DNA of 64,000 bases, taken from assembly GCA_934307695.1 (NCBI GenBank), contig CAKRCS010000003.1, positions 62,001 to 126,000 on the forward strand. Reading direction: 5' to 3'. The position numbers and the translations under genes are program-made. The stretch is from an uncultured Agathobacter sp. GTDB taxonomy: Bacteria; Bacillota; Clostridia; Lachnospirales; Lachnospiraceae. Position 1 is the stretch's first letter. Every line of letters starts with the position of its first letter. The notes under the pieces are model-generated. The model worked only from the letters and a program-made list of their open reading frames with translations, was not told where the DNA came from and did not search any database. Shown here piece by piece: positions 28,106 to 37,795 of the stretch.

Positions 28106-29583
28106 TATTTTCCCCCTCGTTTTTTCCATGCGGACGGTCGCTTCAATGCCTGCTTCCACAGTGCCGGATGAAGCAGTATCAGAAGCGGAAACAGCTCCAG
28201 GCGTCCTGCAAGCATATCAAACATCAGAACATACTTCGTAAATGGCTTGAAAAATCCAAAATTTTCCGCCGGTCCTACCATGTTAAGTCCCGGTCCGATG
28301 TTGTTGATGGTAGCGAGAACCGCTGTAAAATTCGTTGTCAGATCGTGTCCCTCAAACGATACCAGCAGCATGGATACGCAAAACAGAAGGATAAACGTTA
28401 TAAAATATACATTGATAGAACGCACCACATCATGCTCGATCGGCTTGCCGTCCATCTTGATCTTCTTGACGCTCTTCGGATGAATGTAGGAATCCAGTTC
28501 CTTTTTCACAGTCTTGAAAACAGAGATAAAACGCGACACCTTGATTCCACCGCCCGTACTTCCCGCGCAGGCACCAATCATCATCGAAAATATGAGGATA
28601 GTCTTTGCCGTGCTCGACCATACATTATAGTCAACCGTTGCAAATCCGGTCGAGGTGATGAGCGAAGCAACCTGAAACGAAGCCTTGGTCAGTGCATCGA
28701 AAAATCCGGATGACGTATTCCAGATGCAGATCACAATGCCTAAGATCGCGACACCGATGATCATAAAATATGCCTTGACCTCCTCCATTGCCGCTGCCTT
28801 CTTGACATCGCCGAAAATCAGAAAATAATACGCATTGAAGTTCACGCCAAACAGGATCATAAAGATTGTTACAACCCACTGCAGATACACAGAGTAGCTT
28901 GCCATGCTGTCTGCCTTGATCCCGAAGCCTCCGGTTCCCGCCGTGCCAAGTGCCGTACACAAAGAATCAAACAACGGCATCCGTCCCGCAAGCAGGAAAA
29001 TGATTTCTGCCAGTGTCAGTCCAATGTAAATATAATACAGAATACGCGCAGAATAGCGTATCTTCGGAACAAGCTTGCCAACGGAAGGTCCCGGGCTCTC
29101 TGCACGCATCAGGTTGATATTGGATCCCCCGCTCATCGGAATGATCGCTAACATAAAGACCAGCACGCCCATTCCTCCGATCCAGTGTGTAAAGCTTCTC
29201 CAGAACAGGTTGCAATGGGAAAGTGCCTCCACATTGCTTAAAATGCTCGCCCCGGTGGTCGTAAAGCCGGAGATTGTCTCAAACAGTGCATCGGTAAACG
29301 ATGGGATCTCCCCCGAAAACCAGAATGGCAGACAACCCAGAAGAGACATTACAATCCAGCTCAGTGCTGTCGCAACGCATCCCTCTTTCAGGTAAAAGAC
29401 CATATTTTTCGGCTTAACAAACGTCATCAGAATGCCAATCACAAGACCGATCGCGATTGTGACCACATAGTATATTCCCTGCCGCTCATGGTAGATTACT
29501 GCCACAATACACGGCAGCAGCAAAAAGGCAGACTCCAGCTTAAGCACCTGCCCAAGAATATATCGAATAATTGATCGATTCAT
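28105..29583 (-). CDS. trkH: Potassium transporter membrane subunit TrkH
   Basis: This 492-residue protein is the ion-conducting subunit of a Trk/Ktr potassium system. It has about ten hydrophobic spans and repeated selectivity-filter motifs, seen as ETISGFTTTGAS near 105, GTAGTGGFGIK near 217, ITSTGFATVDYN near 320 and INNIGPGLN near 430. Each contains the Gly that lines the filter. It follows trkA with a 15-base gap and GGAGG before ATG, so the two are co-expressed. Regulation by TrkA's nucleotide binding is expected. Confidence 0.95.
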   Translation of the reverse strand: MNRSIIRYILGQVLKLESAFLLLPCIVAVIYHERQGIYYVVTIAIGLVIGILMTFVKPKNMVFYLKEGCVATALSWIVMSLLGCLPFWFSGEIPSFTDALFETISGFTTTGASILSNVEALSHCNLFWRSFTHWIGGMGVLVFMLAIIPMSGGSNINLMRAESPGPSVGKLVPKIRYSARILYYIYIGLTLAEIIFLLAGRMPLFDSLCTALGTAGTGGFGIKADSMASYSVYLQWVVTIFMILFGVNFNAYYFLIFGDVKKAAAMEEVKAYFMIIGVAILGIVICIWNTSSGFFDALTKASFQVASLITSTGFATVDYNVWSSTAKTILIFSMMIGACAGSTGGGIKVSRFISVFKTVKKELDSYIHPKSVKKIKMDGKPIEHDVVRSINVYFITFILLFCVSMLLVSFEGHDLTTNFTAVLATINNIGPGLNMVGPAENFGFFKPFTKYVLMFDMLAGRLELFPLLILLHPALWKQALKRPSAWKKRGGK

Positions 29584-29598
29584 TTTCCCGTTCCTCCA

Positions 29599-30990
29599 CT
29601 ACCTGAGAATATCGAGAATATCCCGGAATCCGGTATGTGCCGTCACGATCATGACAGCGTCACCCACCTGGATATAGTCTTGCCCACCCGGAATGATAAT
29701 AGAACCGTTTCTGCAGATAAATGCGACAAGCAGCTTGTCTTTTAATGCAAGATCCTTAAACGGGATATTGGTCAGCTTCGGGTTCTCCTCATACACGCGG
29801 AACTCGATTGCCTCAACCCTCTGGTCAAACATGTGGTAGAGTGTCTCGATGTTGCTGTCGATCGACGCGGTTTTCGCGCGCACATACGCAATGATTGCTT
29901 CCGAAGTAATATACTTCGGGTAGATCACGCTTCCGAGATCAAGCTGGCTGATGACATCTGAGAACGTAATGCGGTTAATCTTCGTGATGACCTTCGCATT
30001 GGAAACACTCTTTGCGTGAAGCGTCAGCATGATATTCTCCTCGTCAATCCCGGTAAGCGGAATGAAAGACTCGATCGTCTCGATGCCTTCCTCCTTGAGC
30101 AGATCCTGATTGGTTCCGTCCCCGTTGATGATAACCGCCTCCGGAAGCAGTACAGAAAGCTCCTCACAGCGCTTGCGGTCGCTCTCGATAATTTTGACAT
30201 CGATTCCCATGCGGATAAGCTGATCCGCCAGATAGTAAGCAGCTTTTCCGCCGCCGATAATCATGGAATTTCTGACCTGCTTGGTATTAAAGCCGATCGT
30301 CTTTAAGAACTTGCGCGCGCTCTTTGGCGTGGAAACAAAAGAAAAGATATCCCCCTTCTGAATCTGGAAATTGCCGGATGGAATGTAAACTTCCCCGTCA
30401 CGCTCGATCGCACATACCAATAGATTCGGTGCGAACCTGCCGCCTAAATGGGCGATCGTCATGCCGTCGAGCACATTGTTCTCCGGCACCTTGAACTTGA
30501 TAAGCTCCGCCTGTCCGTGCGCAAAGGTCGATACCTCAAGTGCGGTCGGTAGATACAGAATGCGGGCCGCCTCCTTTGCTGCCTCAAGCTCCGGGTTGAT
30601 GATCATGGCAAGGCCGAGCTTTTCACGAAGGTATCCGACCTCCTTGCTGTAATCCGGTGTGCGTACACGCGCAATGGCTGCACAGTTACCGACCTGCTTT
30701 GCGATCGTGCAGGTCAGCAGGTTCAGCTCATCCGAATCGGTTACTGCGATGATCAGATCTGCCGCCTCGATCCCAGCTTCCTTTTGCACGCTATAGCTTG
30801 CGCCGTTGCCGGTAATTCCCATAATGTCGTACATATTTGTTATTTCTTCGATTTTTGCAGAGTCGTGGTCAATGATGATGATATCATGCCCTTCCCTGCT
30901 GAGCTGCTCGATCAAGGTCTTTCCGACCTTGCCGCAGCCAACAATAATAATTCTTAATCCCTTTGGTGTCTGGGAATTTATGTGAAACAT
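29599..30990 (-). CDS. trkA: Trk potassium uptake regulator TrkA
   Basis: This 463-residue cytosolic regulator binds nucleotides and gates TrkH. It has two RCK repeats: an N-terminal Rossmann site IIIVGCGKVGKTLIEQL near residue 14 and a second MIIGGGKAAYYLADQL near 240. Each is followed by a TrkA_C regulatory part (near 150-225 and 375-463). The start is the ATG at 30990, which has GGAGGAAGCC upstream; a TTG four codons earlier was rejected. It precedes trkH in a long operon with zinc-ribbon and TPM genes. Confidence 0.94.
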   Translation of the reverse strand: MFHINSQTPKGLRIIIVGCGKVGKTLIEQLSREGHDIIIIDHDSAKIEEITNMYDIMGITGNGASYSVQKEAGIEAADLIIAVTDSDELNLLTCTIAKQVGNCAAIARVRTPDYSKEVGYLREKLGLAMIINPELEAAKEAARILYLPTALEVSTFAHGQAELIKFKVPENNVLDGMTIAHLGGRFAPNLLVCAIERDGEVYIPSGNFQIQKGDIFSFVSTPKSARKFLKTIGFNTKQVRNSMIIGGGKAAYYLADQLIRMGIDVKIIESDRKRCEELSVLLPEAVIINGDGTNQDLLKEEGIETIESFIPLTGIDEENIMLTLHAKSVSNAKVITKINRITFSDVISQLDLGSVIYPKYITSEAIIAYVRAKTASIDSNIETLYHMFDQRVEAIEFRVYEENPKLTNIPFKDLALKDKLLVAFICRNGSIIIPGGQDYIQVGDAVMIVTAHTGFRDILDILR

Positions 30991-31005
30991 GGCTTCCTCC
31001 AAAAA

Positions 31006-31791
31006 TTAAAAACTGTGTCCGCCGCCGGAGTGACCGCCGCCACCTCCGCCGCCTCCGCTGCTGCCGCCGGAACTGCCACCGCTGCCAGAGCTTTGCGGGC
31101 TGTATGTTTTTGTCTGATTTACAAAGGCTGCCCTCGTATCCGTAACCTTGTACTTGCTGTATATGCCGGAGATCAGCTCCTTTGCGGATGCCTTCCGCTT
31201 CTTTGAGAAGGCAACGACAGCAAAGAAGTTGATCAGCATGGCGATTGCCACCGCAAGCAGTACATTGCTGATATACTTCATCGGCTGTGCGATCTTCTCC
31301 CCGCGCATCAGGGTATACACCTGATCGAAGGTCTCGTAGGCACAGGAATAGTAATCCCCATCGGATGCATACCGATATACATTATCCGTGATCGTATCCG
31401 CATAGGACGATGTGATGCGCCCGCGCGCCGCCCCGGTACTGTCCAGATACAGATAGCGGTTATCCATATCCACGACAAATACGACCGCAGAGCTCCCTCC
31501 GAAGGTATCATCACTGTAGCCCTCCGCATAACGTTGTGTATTATAATATGGATTCTCGTCGATTGCAACAAAAGCTGCATTACTATATTCCGTTACCTTC
31601 ATTAAGATGTCAGCAAGATCCGCCTCCTCCGAATCGGAAAGCAGATCTGCTTCGTCCTCAATTACTGCCTCATACCCGGTATCCGGGTTCGTATATAAAG
31701 TCTCTGCATGTACCGGCTCGGTCGTGCATGCAACAGCAATTCCTGTCCACACTGCAATTCCGAGCAGACCAGCCGTAAGAAAATTACGCAC
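31006..31791 (-). CDS. TPM-domain membrane protein with Gly-rich tail
   Basis: This 261-residue protein has an N-terminal hydrophobic segment (a signal or membrane anchor, NFLTAGLLGIAVWTGIAVA), the TPM domain (VIEDEADLLSDSEEADLADIL, then AVVFVVDMDNRYLYLDSTG), a second membrane span near 185 and a low-complexity end of Ser/Gly (GGGGGGGGHSGGGHSF). TPM domains occur in photosystem repair proteins and in membrane phosphatase-like proteins. The GTG start at 31791 overlaps the preceding stop by eight bases, with GGGAGG upstream; a TTG upstream frame was rejected. Its job is unknown and is likely linked to the neighbouring zinc-ribbon protein. Confidence 0.75.
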   Translation of the reverse strand: MRNFLTAGLLGIAVWTGIAVACTTEPVHAETLYTNPDTGYEAVIEDEADLLSDSEEADLADILMKVTEYSNAAFVAIDENPYYNTQRYAEGYSDDTFGGSSAVVFVVDMDNRYLYLDSTGAARGRITSSYADTITDNVYRYASDGDYYSCAYETFDQVYTLMRGEKIAQPMKYISNVLLAVAIAMLINFFAVVAFSKKRKASAKELISGIYSKYKVTDTRAAFVNQTKTYSPQSSGSGGSSGGSSGGGGGGGGHSGGGHSF

Positions 31792-33385
31792 GATCATCAC
31801 CTCCCTGTTTGTCAAACTGCGGCAGCTTCCGCGTTGCCATGAGATTGTACTGCTCGATCAGTTCCTTTTCCATAAAGATTATGGTTGCGATCAGCAGAAT
31901 TGCCGCACCATAATAGTACAAGTCTGAAACCGGCTTAAACACCGTAACTACGGTTCCAAATACAAGTCCGCACAGCATTGCGAGCATTCCGCGCTTTCCC
32001 ATCTTGTGCGGAACACTTTCGAGCTGCTTTTTCGTCACCGCAAAGCAGATTCCCGCGGCTGCCAGTGCCCCCAGCCAGATCAGTCCGGCTCCGAAAAATC
32101 CTTCAAGCTCTGACGCAAGCCCTAGCACCACAATACCGATAACCGCGATTGTGCAGATCATTGTCATTACTCCATCCCAAGATTTCTTCTTTTTCTTATT
32201 GGAAATCCTGATGGCATTCTTTCGGTTCACTTCGTTTAGTTTTTCCTGATTTGTGCGTGCCAGAACACCTTTGTCATCCTCTCCGTTTTCAGCCGCAGCG
32301 ATCTTTCTTATCATGGATGAGGAGATTATCATCGCAGCAACCGCGAGAACTCCGATCCAGCACAGAAGCGTGGACGGCTTTAATGTCAGGAACAGATTCA
32401 GCAGGATAAACACCGGGACAGCAAGCAGCAGCGAGCCGCCGATAAATTTCCGGATGTCCACCGGCAGATCCGCGACGGCCTTTCCGGTCTGACCATTTAC
32501 CGTGGCATACGCAACACGGTCGCCGTTGCGGTAGGACATGAACCACACCGGGAACATGGCCTGATCGACCGCTTCGGTCTTGGATCTTATCTGTTGGAAA
32601 GAGGAATCATCCAGATAAAAGCCGCGGAACTCCCGTTCCTCCTTCAGCTTTGCGATGACCTCATCCCGTGCAAGCCTCTCCGCATCCGACCGGTATACCT
32701 CCGCGCCGACATTCGCCGTATCCGCATAAAATCCGCTTAAAAAAGCCGGGGTAAAGGCTTTCATTCCCTTTACGTCATACGGGGCAATTGCCTCACTGAT
32801 ATTGTCCGCAAAGGAAGAAGAAGCGTCGTAGGACAGTCCCTTGTAATAAGAATCCAGTTCGCCGGTCAGATCATAGTGATCGGTGATGATATAGTCACCT
32901 CGCCGGTGAGACTTCTTTCCCTTTATTGCAAAATGTCCCCTCTGCGTCTCGTAAAACGCCCAGTATGGCATATAAATTCCGCGAAAGCTATCAATCTTCT
33001 GCGGATCCTTAAATTCCTTCGGCGCAAAGATCGCCTTTTTCATCATTGCAGAATATGCCTGCTTGCAATCCTCCTTTGTCTTTTGGAAAGGAATGATGAA
33101 ATTCGGTCTGTGCTCATTGCTGATCCTGCTGTAAAGAACCGTCGATGCACCACAAAAGCTGCAAAACCCCGCTGCCGCATCGTCTGTGCTTAAGATTTCA
33201 CCACCGCACTGTGGACAGGTAAACACGGTTACCTCATAATTTTCCGGATCATTGCTCTCCTGCGCATCCGATGTTTTGCTCTCGTAGGAATACGGATCGA
33301 TCTTCGTTCCGCAATAGTCGCACGCAAGCTGCTGGGATGCCACGTCAAATCTGGCGTTGCCTCCGCAATTCGGGCATTGAAACAT
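31784..33385 (-). CDS. Zinc-ribbon membrane protein
   Basis: This 533-residue protein begins with two zinc ribbons, FQCPNCGG..ACDYCG at residues 2-26 and FTCPQCGG..FCSFCG at about 55-80. A central beta-rich part follows, and several C-terminal membrane spans (LLLAVPVFILLNLFL near 335, then LLCWIGVLAVAAMII, and more at 405-505). It resembles TFIIB/PriA-like zinc ribbon proteins of Firmicutes, but the function is unknown. It overlaps the TPM gene and follows the PAS-like sensor gene by 22 bases, all in one operon with trkAH. Confidence 0.7.
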   Translation of the reverse strand: MFQCPNCGGNARFDVASQQLACDYCGTKIDPYSYESKTSDAQESNDPENYEVTVFTCPQCGGEILSTDDAAAGFCSFCGASTVLYSRISNEHRPNFIIPFQKTKEDCKQAYSAMMKKAIFAPKEFKDPQKIDSFRGIYMPYWAFYETQRGHFAIKGKKSHRRGDYIITDHYDLTGELDSYYKGLSYDASSSFADNISEAIAPYDVKGMKAFTPAFLSGFYADTANVGAEVYRSDAERLARDEVIAKLKEEREFRGFYLDDSSFQQIRSKTEAVDQAMFPVWFMSYRNGDRVAYATVNGQTGKAVADLPVDIRKFIGGSLLLAVPVFILLNLFLTLKPSTLLCWIGVLAVAAMIISSSMIRKIAAAENGEDDKGVLARTNQEKLNEVNRKNAIRISNKKKKKSWDGVMTMICTIAVIGIVVLGLASELEGFFGAGLIWLGALAAAGICFAVTKKQLESVPHKMGKRGMLAMLCGLVFGTVVTVFKPVSDLYYYGAAILLIATIIFMEKELIEQYNLMATRKLPQFDKQGGDDRA

Positions 33386-33407
33386 AACAAACTCCTCCTT
33401 TTGTCAT

Positions 33408-34196
33408 CTAGGATTCTTCCAGATCCCGGATATAAAGCATGATTTCCTGATGTTCATCCGTATAGCTTATGCTCGGCAAAAGCTCCATAGACACCCACTG
33501 GAATTTATTGTCTGTAAGTCTGCGGTAATGCAGCGAACACTTTTCCGGTTGTCTTTGGAAGCGTTCGCGGAGTGATCCAAGCTCAGTAAATGTCAGATAA
33601 GCTTCCAGATCCGCCTCATGCACATAGCCGCGCAACGCGAAATCACGAAACCACTCGGAACATTTCGGAGAAATTCCATACTCCGTGTCCTGCTCACTGC
33701 TATATGTTTTTATTATTTCGTAAGTATCGTTCTGCAGATCGATGCGCAATATCTTATTATAAATGCCGGAAAGTGTCCGCATCGCATCCAGCATGGCACA
33801 GGTATCCGTATTGGCAAGCCTTCCCATAAATACGATACGCTCCTCCTCCGGGTGCTCTGCCTTCGCCCAGAAGGTCTCAAGGGAATACCACTGAAAACCA
33901 TCCGCGCATTTTCTGCGATAGCTGTGTACAAGCACTCCGTTCGTCCTCTGAAGTTCGGTCCGGACGTATTGCAGATCCACATGTTTCAGGAAGCTTTCTG
34001 CATCCTGCTTATGGATCAGTCCGCTTGCCACCATACGTCTGGCATATTCATCAATCGACTTTGCCTGCCTGCAGTCCTCATTCTCATCCGCAGGAAGCTC
34101 CTTTAAAAAAACAATCTCGCCCGTATGCGGATTACAGCAGATCACCTTTTTCGTCTCGCTCCAAACCGCTTCAAGTGCAATTTCCTTCTCTGCCAT
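33408..34196 (-). CDS. Tandem PAS-like sensor without output domain
   Basis: This 262-residue protein holds two related domains, roughly residues 12-140 and 145-262. Both end in a similar strand pattern, with SYRRKCADGFQWYSLETFWAK in the first and HYRRLTDNKFQWVSMELLP in the second. That pattern is typical of PAS-like domains found before GGDEF or kinase domains in Lachnospiraceae. No catalytic domain follows, so it may act as a small sensor or partner. The start was set at 34196 because GGAGCGGG lies nearby; 31 upstream codons to 34289 were excluded. Confidence 0.6.
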   Translation of the reverse strand: MAEKEIALEAVWSETKKVICCNPHTGEIVFLKELPADENEDCRQAKSIDEYARRMVASGLIHKQDAESFLKHVDLQYVRTELQRTNGVLVHSYRRKCADGFQWYSLETFWAKAEHPEEERIVFMGRLANTDTCAMLDAMRTLSGIYNKILRIDLQNDTYEIIKTYSSEQDTEYGISPKCSEWFRDFALRGYVHEADLEAYLTFTELGSLRERFQRQPEKCSLHYRRLTDNKFQWVSMELLPSISYTDEHQEIMLYIRDLEES

Positions 34197-34301
34197 TGTA
34201 CGTCCCGCTCCGTTTCCATAGCCCAGTTCCACTGCATCATTTAAGTACCGGCTTCTATTATAATATTTTTCGACCAAAAAAGCCAGCAAATATCTTTTTG
34301 A

Positions 34302-34330
34302 TTGACCTGTCTGTATTTGAATGTTAAAAT
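34302..34330 (+). promoter_or_regulatory. Sigma-A promoter of the PurF-like gene
   Basis: TTGACC and TAAAAT are separated by 17 bases, about 40 bases before the ATG. No purine riboswitch or PurBox was seen. Confidence 0.7.
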
Positions 34331-34369
34331 TTCAAAGAATATTGTAAAAATTTGAAGGAGGATTCACTC

Positions 34370-35773
34370 ATGGGAGGATTCTTTGGCGTTGCCGCAAAAG
34401 AAAGCTGCACGTTTGATTTGTTTTTTGGCACCGATTATCATTCACATCTGGGTACGAGACGTGCCGGAATGGCGGTATACGGTGAAAATGGATTTTCAAA
34501 ATCCATCCACAATATTGAAGGCACTCCGTTCCGTACCAAGTTTGAGCATGAGCTTGGCTCACTCGAAGGCGAGATGGGAATCGGATGTATTTCGGACTTT
34601 GAGGCTCAGCCGATCTTAGTCCGTTCACATCACGGCACATTTGCCATCACCACGGTCAGCAAGATCAACAATGCCGATGAGATTGTAGACACCATTCTGC
34701 AGAATAACACACATTTCTTTGAGATGAGCAACGGTGACATCAATCCGACCGAGCTTGTCGCTGCGATCATCAACCAGAAGGATAACCTGATCGACGGAAT
34801 CCGTTATGCACTTGACATCATCGACGGCTCCCTTTCCCTGCTTCTTTTAACTCCAAAGGGTATTTATGCCGCCCGCGACAAGCTTGGACGTACCCCTGTT
34901 GTCCTCGGCAAAAAAGATGACGCACGCTGCGCTGCTTTTGAGAGCTTCTCCTTCTTAAACTTAGGCTACACCCCGGATCGCGAACTCGGCCCCGGCGAAA
35001 TTGTCGTATTCGATGCCAACCAGGCAAAAACACTTGTCGCACCAGGCGAAAAGCGAAAGGTCTGCACCTTCCTCTGGGTATATTACGGATTTCCTGCTGC
35101 CACCTACGAGGGCGTCAACGTTGAGCAGATGCGTTACAACTGCGGCAAGCTTCTTGCCCGCCGGGATAATGTGGATGTGGATGTTGTCGCTGGTGTTCCG
35201 GATTCGGGTGTCGCACACGCGATCGGTTATGCCAATGAGTCCGGCATCCCGTACTCCCGCCCATTCGTCAAGTACACTCCGACCTGGCCGCGCTCCTTCA
35301 TGCCGACCATCCAGACCAAGCGTGATCTGATCGCACACATGAAGCTGCTTCCAATTCACGATCTGATCAAGGATAAAAAGCTGCTTCTCATCGATGATTC
35401 CATCGTCCGCGGAACACAGCTTCGCGAGACAACAGAATTTTTATACGAGAGCGGGGCAAAGGAAGTACATATCCGCCCGGCGTGCCCGCCGCTTCTGTTT
35501 GGCTGCAAATACCTAAATTTTTCCCGCTCACGCTCGGAGATGGAGCTGATCGGCAGACGTGTCATCGAAGAATTAGAGGGTGGAGAAGTCACAAGGGAAG
35601 TCCTTCAGGAATACGCAGATCCTGATTCTGAGAAATATCAGAAGATGGTTGACGGAATCTGCAGGAAGTTAAATTTTACCTCCCTGCGTTTCCATCGCCT
35701 CGATGACATGCTTGAGGCGGTCGGCATTGATCCTGACCATCTTTGCACCTATTGCTGGAACGGAAAAGAGTAA
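34370..35773 (+). CDS. PurF-like amidotransferase without catalytic cysteine
   Basis: This 467-residue protein is related to amidophosphoribosyltransferase, which joins ammonia to PRPP in the first purine step. The PRPP-binding motif LLIDDSIVRGTQ near 348 is intact. Cysteines at positions resembling Fe-S ligands are present near the middle (RKVCTF), in HIRPACPP and at the C-terminal CTYC. But the N-terminus MGGFFGVAAKES replaces the CGVFGI of functional PurF, so the nucleophile cysteine is absent, and the later glutaminase-site residues (GHVRYATAG, NGN) are also altered. The start has GAAGGAGG before ATG. It may use free ammonia or have another role; the true purF is probably elsewhere. Confidence 0.8.
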   Translation: MGGFFGVAAKESCTFDLFFGTDYHSHLGTRRAGMAVYGENGFSKSIHNIEGTPFRTKFEHELGSLEGEMGIGCISDFEAQPILVRSHHGTFAITTVSKINNADEIVDTILQNNTHFFEMSNGDINPTELVAAIINQKDNLIDGIRYALDIIDGSLSLLLLTPKGIYAARDKLGRTPVVLGKKDDARCAAFESFSFLNLGYTPDRELGPGEIVVFDANQAKTLVAPGEKRKVCTFLWVYYGFPAATYEGVNVEQMRYNCGKLLARRDNVDVDVVAGVPDSGVAHAIGYANESGIPYSRPFVKYTPTWPRSFMPTIQTKRDLIAHMKLLPIHDLIKDKKLLLIDDSIVRGTQLRETTEFLYESGAKEVHIRPACPPLLFGCKYLNFSRSRSEMELIGRRVIEELEGGEVTREVLQEYADPDSEKYQKMVDGICRKLNFTSLRFHRLDDMLEAVGIDPDHLCTYCWNGKE

Positions 35774-35880
35774 TAGAAGTATCCTTTTTTCACTTTTCGT
35801 ATACTTATTTTATAAAGGCTGGCGTTCCTTTTTGAAAGGACGTATGATACCGGTAACAAAACAAGTATAGGAGAATGTGT

Positions 35881-37794
35881 ATGAAAAACAAATCTATGAG
35901 AAAACAACTGGCAGCATTGTTCCTATCCGGGGCAGTGCTGCTTTCTGCTTGTGGCCAGACTTCACCCGATGATGTGGAAGCGGGCGGCAGCCAGTCTCTT
36001 TTGGAGCAGACGACGGAAGCTGATACCAAAGCCCCCGAAACAGCTTCCGAAACAGCAAATGCGTCCGGTGTGGATGTCTCGGTGTATATGGATACCTCTG
36101 TTTCCGTTGAGGAGCGTGTTGCGGCTCTCCTTTCCCAGATGACATTAGAGGAGAAGATCGGGCAGATGGTACAAGCAGAACAGGCCGGTCTGTCGCCGGA
36201 CGATGTCACAACATATGGAATCGGTTCCGTCCTAAGCGGTGGAGGAAGTGCACCTTCCACCGGAAATACTGCTGCTGACTGGCAGGCACGTGTCAATGAA
36301 TTAAAAGAAGCGGCTCTTAAGACGCGCCTTGGCATTCCTCTCTTATATGGTGTCGATGCTGTTCACGGCAATAACAATGTGTATGGTGCCACACTCTTCC
36401 CGCACAACATTGGGCTTGGTGCTGCCAATGATCCCCAGCTTATGGAAGAAATCGGCGAAGTCGTTGCTTCCGAGGTTCGTGCTATAGGTGTACAATGGAC
36501 ATTCGCACCAACGCTCGGCAACCCGCAAAACATATCATGGGGACGCACCTATGAGTGTTTCAGCGAAAACACAGATGATATCGTTCCGTTGGCCTACTCC
36601 TACATCAGTGGCTTACAAGGTGACCTCTCAGATAATACTTATATGGACTCCGGACATGTTGTCGCATGTGCCAAGCATTTTATCGGTGAAGGATATACTA
36701 CAGACGGCATTAATCAGGGAAACGTCGATATGACTGCCGATGAATTCGATGAACTTCTCTCATGCGGCGTTCTTGATCCCTATATCAGTGCGCTGGATGC
36801 AAATGTTCTTACAGTCATGGCCTCCTACAACAGTGTTGACGGTGTCAAATGCCACGAAAACCATCATCTCCTGACCGAAGTATTAAAAGAGCAGCTGGGT
36901 TTTGAAGGTTTTGTTGTCAGTGATTACAATGCGATTGAACAGACCTCCGGCATCACCTACAAGGATCAGGTGGCACTCTGTGTCAATGCCGGAATTGACA
37001 TGTTCATGGAGCCATACTCCTGGAAAGACTGCATACAGGCGCTGCTGGAGCTCGTAGAAGAGGGCACGGTAAGTATGGAACGGATCGATGATGCGGTAAG
37101 CAGAATTCTCCGTGTAAAATTTATTGCGGGAACGTTCGAGGAAGAAATCGGCGGAGCCGCCGAGGAAAAATTCTTAAGTGAATTTGGAAGCGATGCGCAC
37201 CGTGAAGTTGCAAGGCGCGCAGTCCGCGAAAGTCTCGTTCTCTTAAAAGATGAAACATTGGAAAATGAGACAGCCATTGAAAAGCTCCCACACGCAAAGA
37301 ATATTTCCGTCACCGGTCAGAAGGCCTATGACATCGGAAGTCAATGTGGCGGATGGACTATAAGCTGGCAAGGGCAGGCTGGCAATATTACACAGGGAAC
37401 CACAATCATCGAGGGACTTGCCGAGGTCCGCGATCCTGATGTTGCACTTACCCACAGTGTAGATGGCTCCCTCGCTGATGAGACGGATGCCGTAATTGCT
37501 GTGTTTGGCGAGGTTCCTTATGCCGAGACAGACGGGGACCGCGACAACGGACAGATACGAATTTCCGCAAAAGATGCTGCAATGCTCGAAGGGCTGCGCG
37601 GCAATCTCTCTTCACTCCCGGATGACGTTCCTGTTGTTGCCGTCATCATTGCCGGACGTCCTGTTGATCTTACGGAATATGAAGACATGTTTGACGCTGT
37701 TGTAATGGCATGGCTCCCAGGAACAGAAGGAGCCGGAGTTGCAGACGTTCTTCTTGGGAAGTACGCCTTCTCCGGCACCCTGAAATTTCACTGA
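35881..37794 (+). CDS. Glycoside hydrolase family 3 lipoprotein, C-terminally truncated
   Basis: This 637-residue beta-glucosidase-like protein starts with a lipoprotein signal (LSGAVLLSACGQ, lipobox LSAC), so it is anchored outside the cell. Residues 75-400 are the GH3 N-terminal barrel with KHFIGEGY near 264 and the catalytic Asp in GFVVSDYNAI near 341. A second alpha/beta domain follows (RESLVLLKDE near 452; DGDRDNGQIR, DAVVMAWLPGTEGAGVADVLLGKYAFSG). The end is abrupt: where relatives continue with GKLPFTWP and a final YPFGYGL strand, this one stops after GTLKFH. The stop lies two bases from the convergent thrH gene, so the 3' end was probably lost in a rearrangement. Confidence 0.8.
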   Translation: MKNKSMRKQLAALFLSGAVLLSACGQTSPDDVEAGGSQSLLEQTTEADTKAPETASETANASGVDVSVYMDTSVSVEERVAALLSQMTLEEKIGQMVQAEQAGLSPDDVTTYGIGSVLSGGGSAPSTGNTAADWQARVNELKEAALKTRLGIPLLYGVDAVHGNNNVYGATLFPHNIGLGAANDPQLMEEIGEVVASEVRAIGVQWTFAPTLGNPQNISWGRTYECFSENTDDIVPLAYSYISGLQGDLSDNTYMDSGHVVACAKHFIGEGYTTDGINQGNVDMTADEFDELLSCGVLDPYISALDANVLTVMASYNSVDGVKCHENHHLLTEVLKEQLGFEGFVVSDYNAIEQTSGITYKDQVALCVNAGIDMFMEPYSWKDCIQALLELVEEGTVSMERIDDAVSRILRVKFIAGTFEEEIGGAAEEKFLSEFGSDAHREVARRAVRESLVLLKDETLENETAIEKLPHAKNISVTGQKAYDIGSQCGGWTISWQGQAGNITQGTTIIEGLAEVRDPDVALTHSVDGSLADETDAVIAVFGEVPYAETDGDRDNGQIRISAKDAAMLEGLRGNLSSLPDDVPVVAVIIAGRPVDLTEYEDMFDAVVMAWLPGTEGAGVADVLLGKYAFSGTLKFH

Positions 37795-37795
37795 T

